A DNA stretch of 8,997 nt from a bacterium (GCA_027624675.1 JAQBTZ010000021.1:1-8997); one strand, 5' to 3'. Shown: positions 1 through 5,706, numbered from the stretch's first letter. Notes: a model not told the origin generated them from the sequence alone. Translations and numbers: made by a program.

Positions 1-342
1 CGGTTCAGCTACCCCAAACTCTAGTACATAGTAATCATATTTTTCTTTTGAATTAATTAGATCCAAAAAACATCTAATCAAGATTATTGGCCACTTATGT
101 GTTGGCACAGAAGAAAAAGGTTGATTTAATATATCAAGTGGCAATCCAAAAAACCCATTTAAGTTTTTACTTGTTTTTTTAATCTTAAAATCTTTTTCTA
201 AAATAAATGCAACAGCATCTTTTAAAGACGTTTTACCAACAGTACCGGTAATTGCAATAACCTTTGCACCAGTTTTTTTAATCTTATTTTTTGCAAGCTC
301 TTTTAATAAAAAAGAAACAAAGTTTTTAATTAACTTCTTCAT
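1..342 (-). CDS. murF: MurF-like UDP-MurNAc-pentapeptide ligase, N-terminal part (cut by window edge)
   Basis: The minus-strand frame opens at the ATG at 342 and stays open for 114 codons to the window edge. MurF adds D-Ala-D-Ala to the UDP-MurNAc-tripeptide in the cytoplasm. Visible are a Mur-ligase P-loop (ITGTVGKTSLKD, about residues 31-42), the following NLNGFFGLPLDIL segment that resembles the MurF stretch after the P-loop, and YYVLEFGVAEP (about 104-114), matching the MurF E-hG-xxxPG region. The P-loop lies only about 30 residues from the start, so the usual uridine-binding N-terminal domain is absent and is replaced by a short basic/hydrophobic helix (MKKLIKNFVSFLLKELAK). An upstream ATG at 350 gives only three codons before TGA. 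The start lies 24 nt after the ddl stop, so the two are probably co-transcribed. No clear SD is seen. MurF is favoured over other Mur ligases by position after ddl and by the LEFG motif. Confidence 0.8.
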   Translation of the reverse strand, partial: MKKLIKNFVSFLLKELAKNKIKKTGAKVIAITGTVGKTSLKDAVAFILEKDFKIKKTSKNLNGFFGLPLDILNQPFSSVPTHKWPIILIRCFLDLINSKEKYDYYVLEFGVAEP

Positions 343-366
343 AATTTCATTTTATACTATTAACAG

Positions 367-1308
367 CTATGCTTCATCTATAAGCCTATCAATTAATTCA
401 GAAAATGTAACACCATCTGCACTTGCCTGTTGTGGAACTAAACTAGTTTCAGTCATTCCGGGGGTGGTATTTATCTCCAAAAAATACGGCTCGTTGTTTT
501 TAATTATATACTCACTACGTGTTACACCCTTACAGCCTAGTGCCTTATGAATTTTTATCGAACTTTCTTTAACCTGATTTTCAATTGTTTTATTTATCGG
601 TGCAGGAATAACTTCATCACACTCTTCTTTTGTATATTTTGCATCGTAGTCAAAAAATAAATGACCTTTGATAGGTTTAATTAATGCCAAAGGAAAAACA
701 CTATCACCAATAACTGCACAATCAACTTCATCTCCTTTTATGTATTCTTCTACTAAAACTGTACTATAAATTTTTAAAAGATTCTTAATTTTTAATAATG
801 TATCCTGTTTTGTTTTTTCAATACTAACTCCTACACTAGAACCAGAACTATTTGGTTTTACTACAAACATATCAAAATCTGGGAGATTTTCTAACTTAAC
901 AACTTTTTGTGAAGAAAATGATATATGTCTTGCACATTTTATGCCTAAATCCTGTGCGATTAACTTTGTCGCTAACTTGTTTATAGCAATACTATGTGCA
1001 TTAAATCTTGAACCTGTAAATTTTACATCTGAACGTTCTAAAAGATACTGAAGTACTCCATCCTCACCAAACTCTCCATGTAAAGCAATCATAAATACAG
1101 CATTTTTATATCTTAAAATTATCTCATCAAAAGTATAAACATTAGAAGTATTAACTTCTTTAAAATTATCAGTGGATAAAACATCAACTAAAATAGGTTC
1201 ATACCTATCTAAATCAATATTGTCAGATACTGCCTTTCCACTCTTTAAAGAAACCTCTCTTTCATCTGAAAACCCGCCATATAAAATAACTAATTTTTGT
1301 TTTTTCAT
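367..1308 (-). CDS. ddl: D-alanine--D-alanine ligase
   Basis: This ATP-grasp ligase joins two D-Ala using ATP, supplying the dipeptide for MurF. From the ATG at 1308 it is 313 aa, normal for Ddl. An in-frame TTG at 1323 would add five residues (MIYIG), but family homology begins at KLVILYGGFSDEREVSLKSG, so the ATG is preferred. Motifs in order: GGFSDEREVSLKSG (11-24), ALHGEFGEDGVLQ (75-87), VVKPNSSGSSVGVS (149-162), VEEYIKGDEVD (186-196), FFDYDAKY (218-225), GVTRSEYII (261-269) and FLEINTTPGMTETSLVP (276-292). The Tyr of AKY (Y225) is the residue linked to D-Ala-D-Ala rather than D-Ala-D-lactate synthesis. One oddity is that the metal-ligand Asp of the R-x-D motif is Glu (R264-S-E266). It sits between alr (52 nt upstream) and murF (24 nt downstream) on the same strand. 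The RBS is weak. Confidence 0.95.
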   Translation of the reverse strand: MKKQKLVILYGGFSDEREVSLKSGKAVSDNIDLDRYEPILVDVLSTDNFKEVNTSNVYTFDEIILRYKNAVFMIALHGEFGEDGVLQYLLERSDVKFTGSRFNAHSIAINKLATKLIAQDLGIKCARHISFSSQKVVKLENLPDFDMFVVKPNSSGSSVGVSIEKTKQDTLLKIKNLLKIYSTVLVEEYIKGDEVDCAVIGDSVFPLALIKPIKGHLFFDYDAKYTKEECDEVIPAPINKTIENQVKESSIKIHKALGCKGVTRSEYIIKNNEPYFLEINTTPGMTETSLVPQQASADGVTFSELIDRLIDEA

Positions 1309-1360
1309 ACCAATATATATCAACTTACTACTGAAACTATCACTAATAATTGCTTCTGTA

Positions 1361-2488
1361 CTAAACGAAAACTTTTGGAATATGCGAATCTAAATTCGTT
1401 AAAACTTCATAATGTATTGTACCGAGACATTCAGCGATATCCTGAGCCGTTATAGTATTTACACCCTGTTTCCCAATAATTATAACTTCATCACCAACAC
1501 TCACTTTACCAATTTTAGTAATGTCAACCATTAAAGCGTTCATGCAAATTTTTCCAACTATAGGTACAAATTTAGAGTTCACTAAAATTTTAAACCTATT
1601 ACTTAACAACCTTGGCAATCCATTGCTGTAACCAATAGGTACAACTGCAATTTTGCAAGGTTTAGTTGTGTTATAAGAATATCCGTAAGAAATATATACA
1701 TTTTCTTTCACTGTTCTTATCACTGATATTGAAGATTTTAATTTCAACACTGGATATAAATCAATAGTTCTGCATTCATTTTCTATATATTTAGACGGAA
1801 AATACCCATAAATTGAGATACCAGGTCTAACAAGGTCAAAATGTGAGTTAGGATAAACAAGAGTAGCGGCAGAATTGGCGCATTGAAAAATAATGCTAGA
1901 ATACTTATCTTTTATTTTGTTTCTAAGATCATTAAAAAGTTCAAACTGGTCTAAAAATCGTTTGTTATCCTTTACTTCATCAGATGAACCAAAATGAGTA
2001 GCTATACTAATAATTTTTACCAATTTCTGATTACCTGCGTAACTTAAAATATCTAACACTTCAGAAGGATAAACTCCAAATCTAGACATTCCTGTATCAA
2101 CTTTTAAAACAACATCTAAATGTTTATTAGTTCGCTTTGCCTCTAGCAATAAAGTTTGTAATTCATTTTTACTGCTAATAAAAGGAATTAAATTATACAA
2201 AAATAAATCTTTAATATTTCCAGTATTAATACCACCTAAAACTTGAATAGGGACTTTAATTTTAGAACTACGTAATATCTTTCCTTCTGCTATTGAAAAT
2301 ACACTCAACCAATCAACTCCATACTCTTGAAGAAGCAAGGAAATATCTACTAACCCATGACCATAAGCATTTGCTTTTACGCATGGTGCTAGTAAAACAC
2401 CTTCACCCAATAAAGATCTAATTGTTTTGTAATTATGCAAAAGTGCTTTTTTGTCAATTTCTATGTATGTTGGAAAGTGATGTTTCAT
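1361..2488 (-). CDS. alr: Alanine racemase
   Basis: This PLP-dependent fold-type III racemase interconverts L-Ala and D-Ala and supplies Ddl downstream. At 375 aa it has the family length. The PLP lysine is in CVKANAYGHG (K38). LKVDTGMSRFGVY (128-140) carries the conserved Lys and Arg (R136), ATHFGSSD is at 163-170, the PLP-nitrogen Arg is R221 in DLVRPGISIYG, and the second catalytic base is Tyr268 in ISYGYSY. The usual GYADG and CMD motifs read GYSNG (286-290) and CMN (315-317), so two normally conserved Asp residues are Asn. The core catalytic Lys/Tyr/Arg set is intact, so activity is expected. The start at ATG 2488 begins family homology directly (MKHHFPTYIEIDKKALLHNY). No SD is evident. 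The transposase element at 2544-3273 separates alr from murE, so alr may now depend on read-through or on a local promoter that I could not identify. Confidence 0.96.
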   Translation of the reverse strand: MKHHFPTYIEIDKKALLHNYKTIRSLLGEGVLLAPCVKANAYGHGLVDISLLLQEYGVDWLSVFSIAEGKILRSSKIKVPIQVLGGINTGNIKDLFLYNLIPFISSKNELQTLLLEAKRTNKHLDVVLKVDTGMSRFGVYPSEVLDILSYAGNQKLVKIISIATHFGSSDEVKDNKRFLDQFELFNDLRNKIKDKYSSIIFQCANSAATLVYPNSHFDLVRPGISIYGYFPSKYIENECRTIDLYPVLKLKSSISVIRTVKENVYISYGYSYNTTKPCKIAVVPIGYSNGLPRLLSNRFKILVNSKFVPIVGKICMNALMVDITKIGKVSVGDEVIIIGKQGVNTITAQDIAECLGTIHYEVLTNLDSHIPKVFV

Positions 2489-2543
2489 GCAAAATACAAC
2501 TAGTGGTGTACAAATTCATCACAATGCCAAGACACACAGCTAG

Positions 2544-2563
2544 ACTCTTTCACCTCGGAGGTG
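2544..2563 (+). repeat. Left terminal inverted repeat / REP-like hairpin
   Basis: ACTCTTTCACCTCGGAGGTG is repeated perfectly, inverted, at 3254-3273. The CACCTC and GAGGTG arms (2551-2556, 2558-2563) can form a hairpin around a single G, or a 5-bp stem with a CGG loop. The right arm with its flanking A reads GGAGGTGA, which is also a Shine-Dalgarno sequence for the transposase gene. Confidence 0.85.
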
Positions 2564-2564
2564 A
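2557..2564 (+). promoter_or_regulatory. Shine-Dalgarno of the transposase, inside the terminal hairpin
   Basis: GGAGGTGA is a full complement to the usual 16S rRNA 3' end (UCACCUCC). It lies 12 nt before the transposase ATG at 2577, somewhat long for ideal spacing. Six of its eight bases (2558-2563) pair with CACCTC in the same repeat, so the site would be hidden when the RNA hairpin forms. This is the strongest SD match in the window. Confidence 0.6.
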
Positions 2565-2576
2565 TAATATAAAAAT

Positions 2577-3248
2577 ATGCCTAGAATATTAAACCCTTTA
2601 GTTACCGACAACTTTTATCATATATACAATAAAGGAATTAATGGCACGGAAACTTTTTTAAATTCTGAAAATTATAATAGATTCATAGACCTAGTTAATT
2701 ATTATCGCTTTGACAAACATGAAATAAGGTATTCTCGTTATAATAATCTTACAATTGAAAATAAACAAAGTTATTTAAATTCAATCCAAAAAGATAATAA
2801 TCTTTTAGTAAATATTCATTCTTTTTCGTTAATGCCCAATCATTACCACTTTTTGCTCGAGCAATTACAAGATAAAGGAATTCAAAAATTTATTAGCAAC
2901 TTAATAAACGGATATACAAAATACTTTAATGCAAAAGAGGATCACTATGGTCAATTATTTTTAACCCAATTTAAAGCAAAATTAGTCCTAGAAAACGAAG
3001 TTTTTTTGCATGTTTGTAGGTATATTATCCTCAATCCACTTACAGCATATATGCTTAAATCATTTAAAGAGTTAAAAATTTACCCATTCTCTTGTCTGCT
3101 TGATTTTATCGGGACACCAAGGGATTTTATGACCACAACAAAAATACTTGGTAACTTTAAAACAATAAAATCATTTGAAGATTTTATTGCAGATCAAGAG
3201 AACTATCAAAAAGAATTAAAAATATTAGAAAATCTACTAAACTTGTAG
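2577..3248 (+). CDS. REP-associated-type HUH (Y1) transposase
   Basis: This 223-aa protein is of the Y1/TnpA_REP family, single-strand nucleases that cut and join DNA at hairpins through a 5'-phosphotyrosine. Seen are the N-terminal FYHIYNKGINGTETF (13-27), typical of this family, the HUH motif in FSLMPNHYHFLLE (83-95; His89 and His91), and the Tyr region NLINGYTKYFNAK (108-120), where Tyr113 or Tyr116 would be the nucleophile. GQLFLTQFKAKLV (125-137) and YIILNPL (149-155), the usual downstream family blocks, follow. The gene appears intact, with no frameshift. It starts 13 nt inside the left inverted repeat and stops 5 nt before the right one. It runs opposite to murE and alr. Base composition resembles its neighbours, so it is not obviously a recent import from a different genome type. 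The family is domesticated in some bacteria; nothing here shows which state applies. Confidence 0.9.
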   Translation: MPRILNPLVTDNFYHIYNKGINGTETFLNSENYNRFIDLVNYYRFDKHEIRYSRYNNLTIENKQSYLNSIQKDNNLLVNIHSFSLMPNHYHFLLEQLQDKGIQKFISNLINGYTKYFNAKEDHYGQLFLTQFKAKLVLENEVFLHVCRYIILNPLTAYMLKSFKELKIYPFSCLLDFIGTPRDFMTTTKILGNFKTIKSFEDFIADQENYQKELKILENLLNL

Positions 3249-3253
3249 TATTG

Positions 3254-3273
3254 CACCTCCGAGGTGAAAGAGT
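3254..3273 (-). repeat. Right terminal inverted repeat / REP-like hairpin
   Basis: On the minus strand this is identical to the left repeat over 20 nt (ACTCTTTCACCTCGGAGGTG). It carries the same CACCTC/GAGGTG hairpin. Its outermost base (3273) is the third base of the murE TAA stop codon. No T-run follows the hairpin on either strand, so it does not look like an intrinsic terminator. Confidence 0.85.
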
Positions 3274-4475
3274 TAAGTCTGAGATGTTAAAGCTTCTTCA
3301 ACAGCATCAAAATCGCTCCAAGGGGTTTCGGTTGTTCCAAAACACATGCTTTTCTCATGTCCCTTACCTGTTATTAGTATCCAGTCACCTTTATTTGCCA
3401 TTGTTACAGCTTTTTCTATTGCCTTTTGTCTATCGTTTTCAACGATATATTCCCCATTAACTTTTTCTATTCCTTCTACTATCTGTTTATTAATTTTATC
3501 TAAATCCTCAGTCCTAGGATCTTCTGCAGTTACAACTACAACGTCTGCTAATTCTCCAGAGATCTTTCCCATTACTGGTCTTTTACTTGAATCTCTTAAA
3601 CCAGCACAACCAAAAACACTAATTATTTTTTCTCCAGCTTCTCTCAAATTTCGCACCTCTTCTAAAATTTTTTCTAATGCATTTGGTGTGTGTGCAAAGT
3701 CTATAATAATATTTAACCCAAGATTGTTTTGTACTCTATTAAATCTACCTTCTAATGATTTTATATCCATAAACTGACTAATGGTTTCTTCTGAAATCTC
3801 TTTTCCTACAATTCTTGTAAAAACTGTCAAAGCAGCTAATGCATTTTGTTGATTGTATATTCCGGGGAAATTTTTACTTAGTACCTGTCGCAGTTGATTA
3901 CTTAAATTACTATCTAAACTTGATAATGCATATGCCCTTACCTTCTTATAATTATTACTCGCAAATTGCCTTAGCTTTTCATAACTTAAACTATCATCTT
4001 TATTTATAAAAGTTAATTTAGATTTTAATATAAGCTTAGCCTTTGTATAAAGATAATTATCATAGGTTTTATGATAATCAAGATGTTCTGGTGTAATATT
4101 AGTTACAACTGCATAATCAAAATCAATATTGCCAAATCTATTTTGTGATAGCCCATGAGAGGTTACCTCTAAAATCGCATACTCAACCCCTTCTTTTACC
4201 ATCTGATTTAAAAGCTTTATCACAACTTGCGGGTCAGGTGAGGTAACGTGAAACCCTGTGTCTATCTCTTTATCCCCAATCCTTGCATTTATTGTTGAAA
4301 TTAATCCAACTTTAAAGCCATTCTTAGTTAAAAGATGATAAATAAAGTTTGAGGTAGTAGTTTTTCCATCAGTTCCAGTTACACCAATTATTTTAAGTTT
4401 CCTTTGGGGAAAACCATAATAAACTGAATAAATAAAGCTAATTATTAATCTAATAAAATTTTTAATTTTATGCAT
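3273..4475 (-). CDS. murE: MurE-type UDP-MurNAc-tripeptide synthetase, short form
   Basis: This Mur ligase adds the third, diamino acid to UDP-MurNAc-L-Ala-D-Glu. It has 400 aa against about 490 for standard MurE because the N-terminal uridine-binding domain is absent: the P-loop GVTGTDGKTTT (31-41) comes after only a hydrophobic stretch (FIRLIISFIYSVYYGF, 7-22). Other motifs are TSPDP (78-82), EVTSHGLSQ (103-111), NITPEHLDYH (126-135), the carbamylated-Lys region YTKAKL (K147), LEGRFNRV (241-248), DFAHTPNAL (259-267), GCAGLRDSSKRPVMG (289-303), TAEDPRTED (316-324) and ITGKGHEK (368-375). The amino-acid-selecting DNPR motif reads EDPR; its Arg is kept, so a DAP-like or basic substrate is plausible but unproven. 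The start overlaps the murB stop by 8 nt (ATGCATAA), giving translational coupling. The C-terminus looks complete even though the stop codon touches the transposase element. Confidence 0.92.
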   Translation of the reverse strand: MHKIKNFIRLIISFIYSVYYGFPQRKLKIIGVTGTDGKTTTSNFIYHLLTKNGFKVGLISTINARIGDKEIDTGFHVTSPDPQVVIKLLNQMVKEGVEYAILEVTSHGLSQNRFGNIDFDYAVVTNITPEHLDYHKTYDNYLYTKAKLILKSKLTFINKDDSLSYEKLRQFASNNYKKVRAYALSSLDSNLSNQLRQVLSKNFPGIYNQQNALAALTVFTRIVGKEISEETISQFMDIKSLEGRFNRVQNNLGLNIIIDFAHTPNALEKILEEVRNLREAGEKIISVFGCAGLRDSSKRPVMGKISGELADVVVVTAEDPRTEDLDKINKQIVEGIEKVNGEYIVENDRQKAIEKAVTMANKGDWILITGKGHEKSMCFGTTETPWSDFDAVEEALTSQT

Positions 4476-5532
4476 CTTGAAACCCTATGTATACAAATTC
4501 CTCTACTAAATCTATTCCTAGTTCATCTTTTGCCCTTTGTTTAATTAATTTTACTAAATCAAAAACATCCTGTGCTTTTCCATTACCATTATTAACTATA
4601 AAATTAGCGTGGCTTTCATAAACCTGTACACCGTTAAGTTTATAACCTTTCATATTTAAAACTGTATCAATTAAAAATCCCACACTTAAATTCTTTAGTC
4701 CTGCACTATCTGCCTGCTCCTGAGTTAAATTTTTAAATACTGAACCACAAGAATTTCTTGGTTGAATAACCTTGCGCTTTGTCCATTCAATTGCAGTTTT
4801 TTTAGCCTTTTCAGGGTCAAAATGATTTAAAAGTAACCCCACAGATAATACTGCTAATTTTTCTTTGTGTAATAACGAATAATCATATCCAAACTTTAAT
4901 TCATCAACACTTAATCTTACAACCTTACCGTTTTTCAAAACCTCTACCCACTCAACATTTTCAGAAAAATGCTTTGATCCACCATGAATATTATTATAAA
5001 TTGCTCCTCCTATTGTGCCTGGTATACCAGAAAACCATTGTAATCCAGACAATTTATTTTCTAAAGTTATATTTATTGCTTTTTGTAAAATCGTACCAGA
5101 ATAAATAATAACCCTTGTTTTTGTGTCCGAAAAATCATCATAATCTAGGTCAGAAAAAGTTAGAAAACCAGCTTTCCAGTGCTCTTCGGTTCTTAACACG
5201 TTTTCTCCTATATTTTTTTCACTGCTTACTTTCACAACATCACCAAATACAATATCTGAAACCTCATTTTTAATAACAAGTTTTTTGATTCCAGTATCAG
5301 AAATTAACAGATTGGATCCACCACCTAAAATAAAATAATCTAAATTAAGCTGATCAATAAGGGTGAATAAAGCAATAAATTGTTCAGAAGTTTTAACTAT
5401 TACAAATGCCTCTGCATTTCCACCAAGTCTCCATGTAGTAAACTGTAATAAAGGCTTATCATACTCCACACTAAAATCCTTTTCTAATAACTTGTAGTTT
5501 TCAAATCTTGTTTCTTTATCCATTATTATCAT
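4468..5532 (-). CDS. murB: UDP-N-acetylenolpyruvoylglucosamine reductase
   Basis: This FAD enzyme reduces enolpyruvyl-UDP-GlcNAc to UDP-MurNAc with NADPH. It has 354 aa, about 50 more than the common short form. Motifs are FTTWRLGGNAEAF (31-43), the FAD loop ILGGGSNLLIS (68-78), SGIPGTIGGAIYNNIHG (168-184), QPRNSCGSVFKN (257-268; proton-donor Ser264), GFLIDTVLNMKG (285-296) and VYESHANFIVN (304-314; Glu306). The compact CGSVFKN and VYESHANF blocks suggest a type II-like enzyme. An extra segment of about 35-40 residues, charged and aromatic, lies in the FAD domain at about 97-138. The usual YRxS motif reads GYDYS (215-219), losing the Arg. ATG 5532 is taken as the start; ATG 5523 (M4) is equally possible. 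Only 8 nt separate it from the stop of the small upstream ORF, and murE overlaps its end. Confidence 0.94.
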   Translation of the reverse strand: MIIMDKETRFENYKLLEKDFSVEYDKPLLQFTTWRLGGNAEAFVIVKTSEQFIALFTLIDQLNLDYFILGGGSNLLISDTGIKKLVIKNEVSDIVFGDVVKVSSEKNIGENVLRTEEHWKAGFLTFSDLDYDDFSDTKTRVIIYSGTILQKAINITLENKLSGLQWFSGIPGTIGGAIYNNIHGGSKHFSENVEWVEVLKNGKVVRLSVDELKFGYDYSLLHKEKLAVLSVGLLLNHFDPEKAKKTAIEWTKRKVIQPRNSCGSVFKNLTQEQADSAGLKNLSVGFLIDTVLNMKGYKLNGVQVYESHANFIVNNGNGKAQDVFDLVKLIKQRAKDELGIDLVEEFVYIGFQDA

Positions 5533-5540
5533 TGTACTTG

Positions 5541-5621
5541 TTATAGCTGAAATTTTAAATAAATATCACATAAATTAAATAGGGCGCCGAAGCGCCCATA
5601 TTTTGAAAGTATATTTTTCAT
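5541..5621 (-). CDS. Putative 26-aa leader peptide upstream of murB
   Basis: On the minus strand, AAAGGAG (5633-5627) is followed after 5 nt by ATG (5621), opening 26 codons that end in TAA at 5543-5541, 8 nt before murB. The peptide begins MKNILSKYGRFGALFNL and ends in KFQL. I recognise no family. It is mildly hydrophobic and aromatic with no run of a single amino acid. The SD is clearly better than those of the mur genes, and a sigma70-like promoter lies directly upstream (5642-5670). A UUCG hairpin (5582-5597) sits inside the ORF. It may be a real small protein, a leader peptide coupling translation to murB, or a chance ORF; the SD and placement favour something functional. Confidence 0.45.
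   Translation of the reverse strand: MKNILSKYGRFGALFNLCDIYLKFQL
5582..5597 (-). terminator. UUCG hairpin in the murB leader (attenuator candidate)
   Basis: On the minus strand GGGCGC-TTCG-GCGCCC forms a perfect 6-bp GC-only stem with a very stable C(UUCG)G loop, followed by TATTTAATTTATG, an interrupted U-rich stretch. It stands out in this AT-rich region. It lies inside the small ORF and 49 nt before the murB start, so as a terminator it would block murB unless a ribosome translating the ORF melts it. On the plus strand the tail is ATATTTTG, a poorer terminator. It could alternatively stop antisense transcripts or protect an mRNA 5' end. Confidence 0.5.
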
Positions 5622-5641
5622 TAAAACTCCTTTCAATATTA

Positions 5642-5670
5642 ATTGTATCTGAGAAACTAATATAATTCAA
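5642..5670 (-). promoter_or_regulatory. Candidate sigma70-type promoter for the small ORF and murB operon
   Basis: On the minus strand TTGAAT (5670-5665) and TACAAT (5647-5642) are separated by 17 nt. They match the -35 consensus at 4 of 6 and the -10 consensus at 5 of 6. The predicted start, near 5635, would give a very short leader ending in AAAGGAG and the ATG at 5621. The -35 overlaps a dyad at 5668-5683. AT-rich sequence yields such matches by chance, but spacing, orientation and position all fit. Confidence 0.5.
5661..5666 (+). promoter_or_regulatory. Candidate -10 box for the plus-strand gene pair
   Basis: A perfect TATAAT lies 50 nt before the ATG at 5717. The -35 region at proper spacing is weak (TTAATT or ATTAAT). 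If used, the transcript would begin within or just after the 5668-5683 dyad. It overlaps the minus-strand promoter, making this a divergent promoter region. Confidence 0.35.
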
Positions 5671-5683
5671 ACTTTCAAGTTTG
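5668..5683. promoter_or_regulatory. Dyad in the divergent intergenic region (operator candidate)
   Basis: CAAACTTTCAAGTTTG has 7-bp arms (CAAACTT/AAGTTTG) around a TC centre. It overlaps the minus-strand -35 box and immediately follows the plus-strand TATAAT at 5661, a position where a bound protein could control both directions. The core CTTTCAA recurs at 5630-5636 and, inverted, at 5603-5609. It could instead act as an RNA hairpin with a TTCA loop. Confidence 0.4.
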
Positions 5684-5706
5684 TGCCCATAAGCCCTATT
5701 TTTCGT

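Larger units (their letters stand above)
2544..3273 (+). mobile_element. Transposase element bounded by inverted REP-like hairpins
   Basis: A 730-bp unit is bounded by a perfect 20-bp inverted repeat (2544-2563 and 3254-3273) and contains one HUH transposase gene on the plus strand, against the direction of the surrounding mur genes. Each end holds a 6-bp palindrome, as expected for IS200/IS605-like or REP-associated (RAYT) systems, which recognise hairpins rather than simple terminal repeats. No target duplication is seen, which is normal for HUH transposases. The right end coincides with the last base of the murE stop codon. Boundaries are inferred from the repeat; true cleavage sites could lie a few bases outside. 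Confidence 0.75.

Noticed and set aside
583..705. Vancomycin-type D-Ala-D-Lac ligase
   Set aside because: The FDYDAKY motif keeps the Tyr that marks D-Ala-D-Ala specificity, and no vanH or vanX-like gene is nearby.
1309..1323. Upstream TTG start for ddl adding five residues
   Set aside because: No SD for it, and Ddl homology begins with the ATG at 1308; the extra residues fit no family pattern.
2489..2543. Promoter for alr between its start and the element
   Set aside because: TTGGCA and TTGTGA resemble -35 boxes on the minus strand, but no acceptable -10 lies at proper spacing.
3254..3273. Right hairpin as an intrinsic terminator for murE or the transposase
   Set aside because: No T-run follows on either strand, and an exact inverted copy at the other end explains it as an element terminus.
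3251..3460. Plus-strand ORF after the transposase gene, beginning inside the right repeat
   Set aside because: It lies antisense to the conserved C-terminal part of murE and shows no family features.
3346..3777. Plus-strand ORF of 143 codons
   Set aside because: It is the antisense shadow of murE, low-complexity Ser/Ile/Leu-rich, with no RBS or homology.
3273..4475. MurT or folylpolyglutamate synthase instead of MurE
   Set aside because: Missing domain 1 recalls these, but SHGL, LEGRF, EDPR and GKGHE motifs plus overlap with murB point to MurE.
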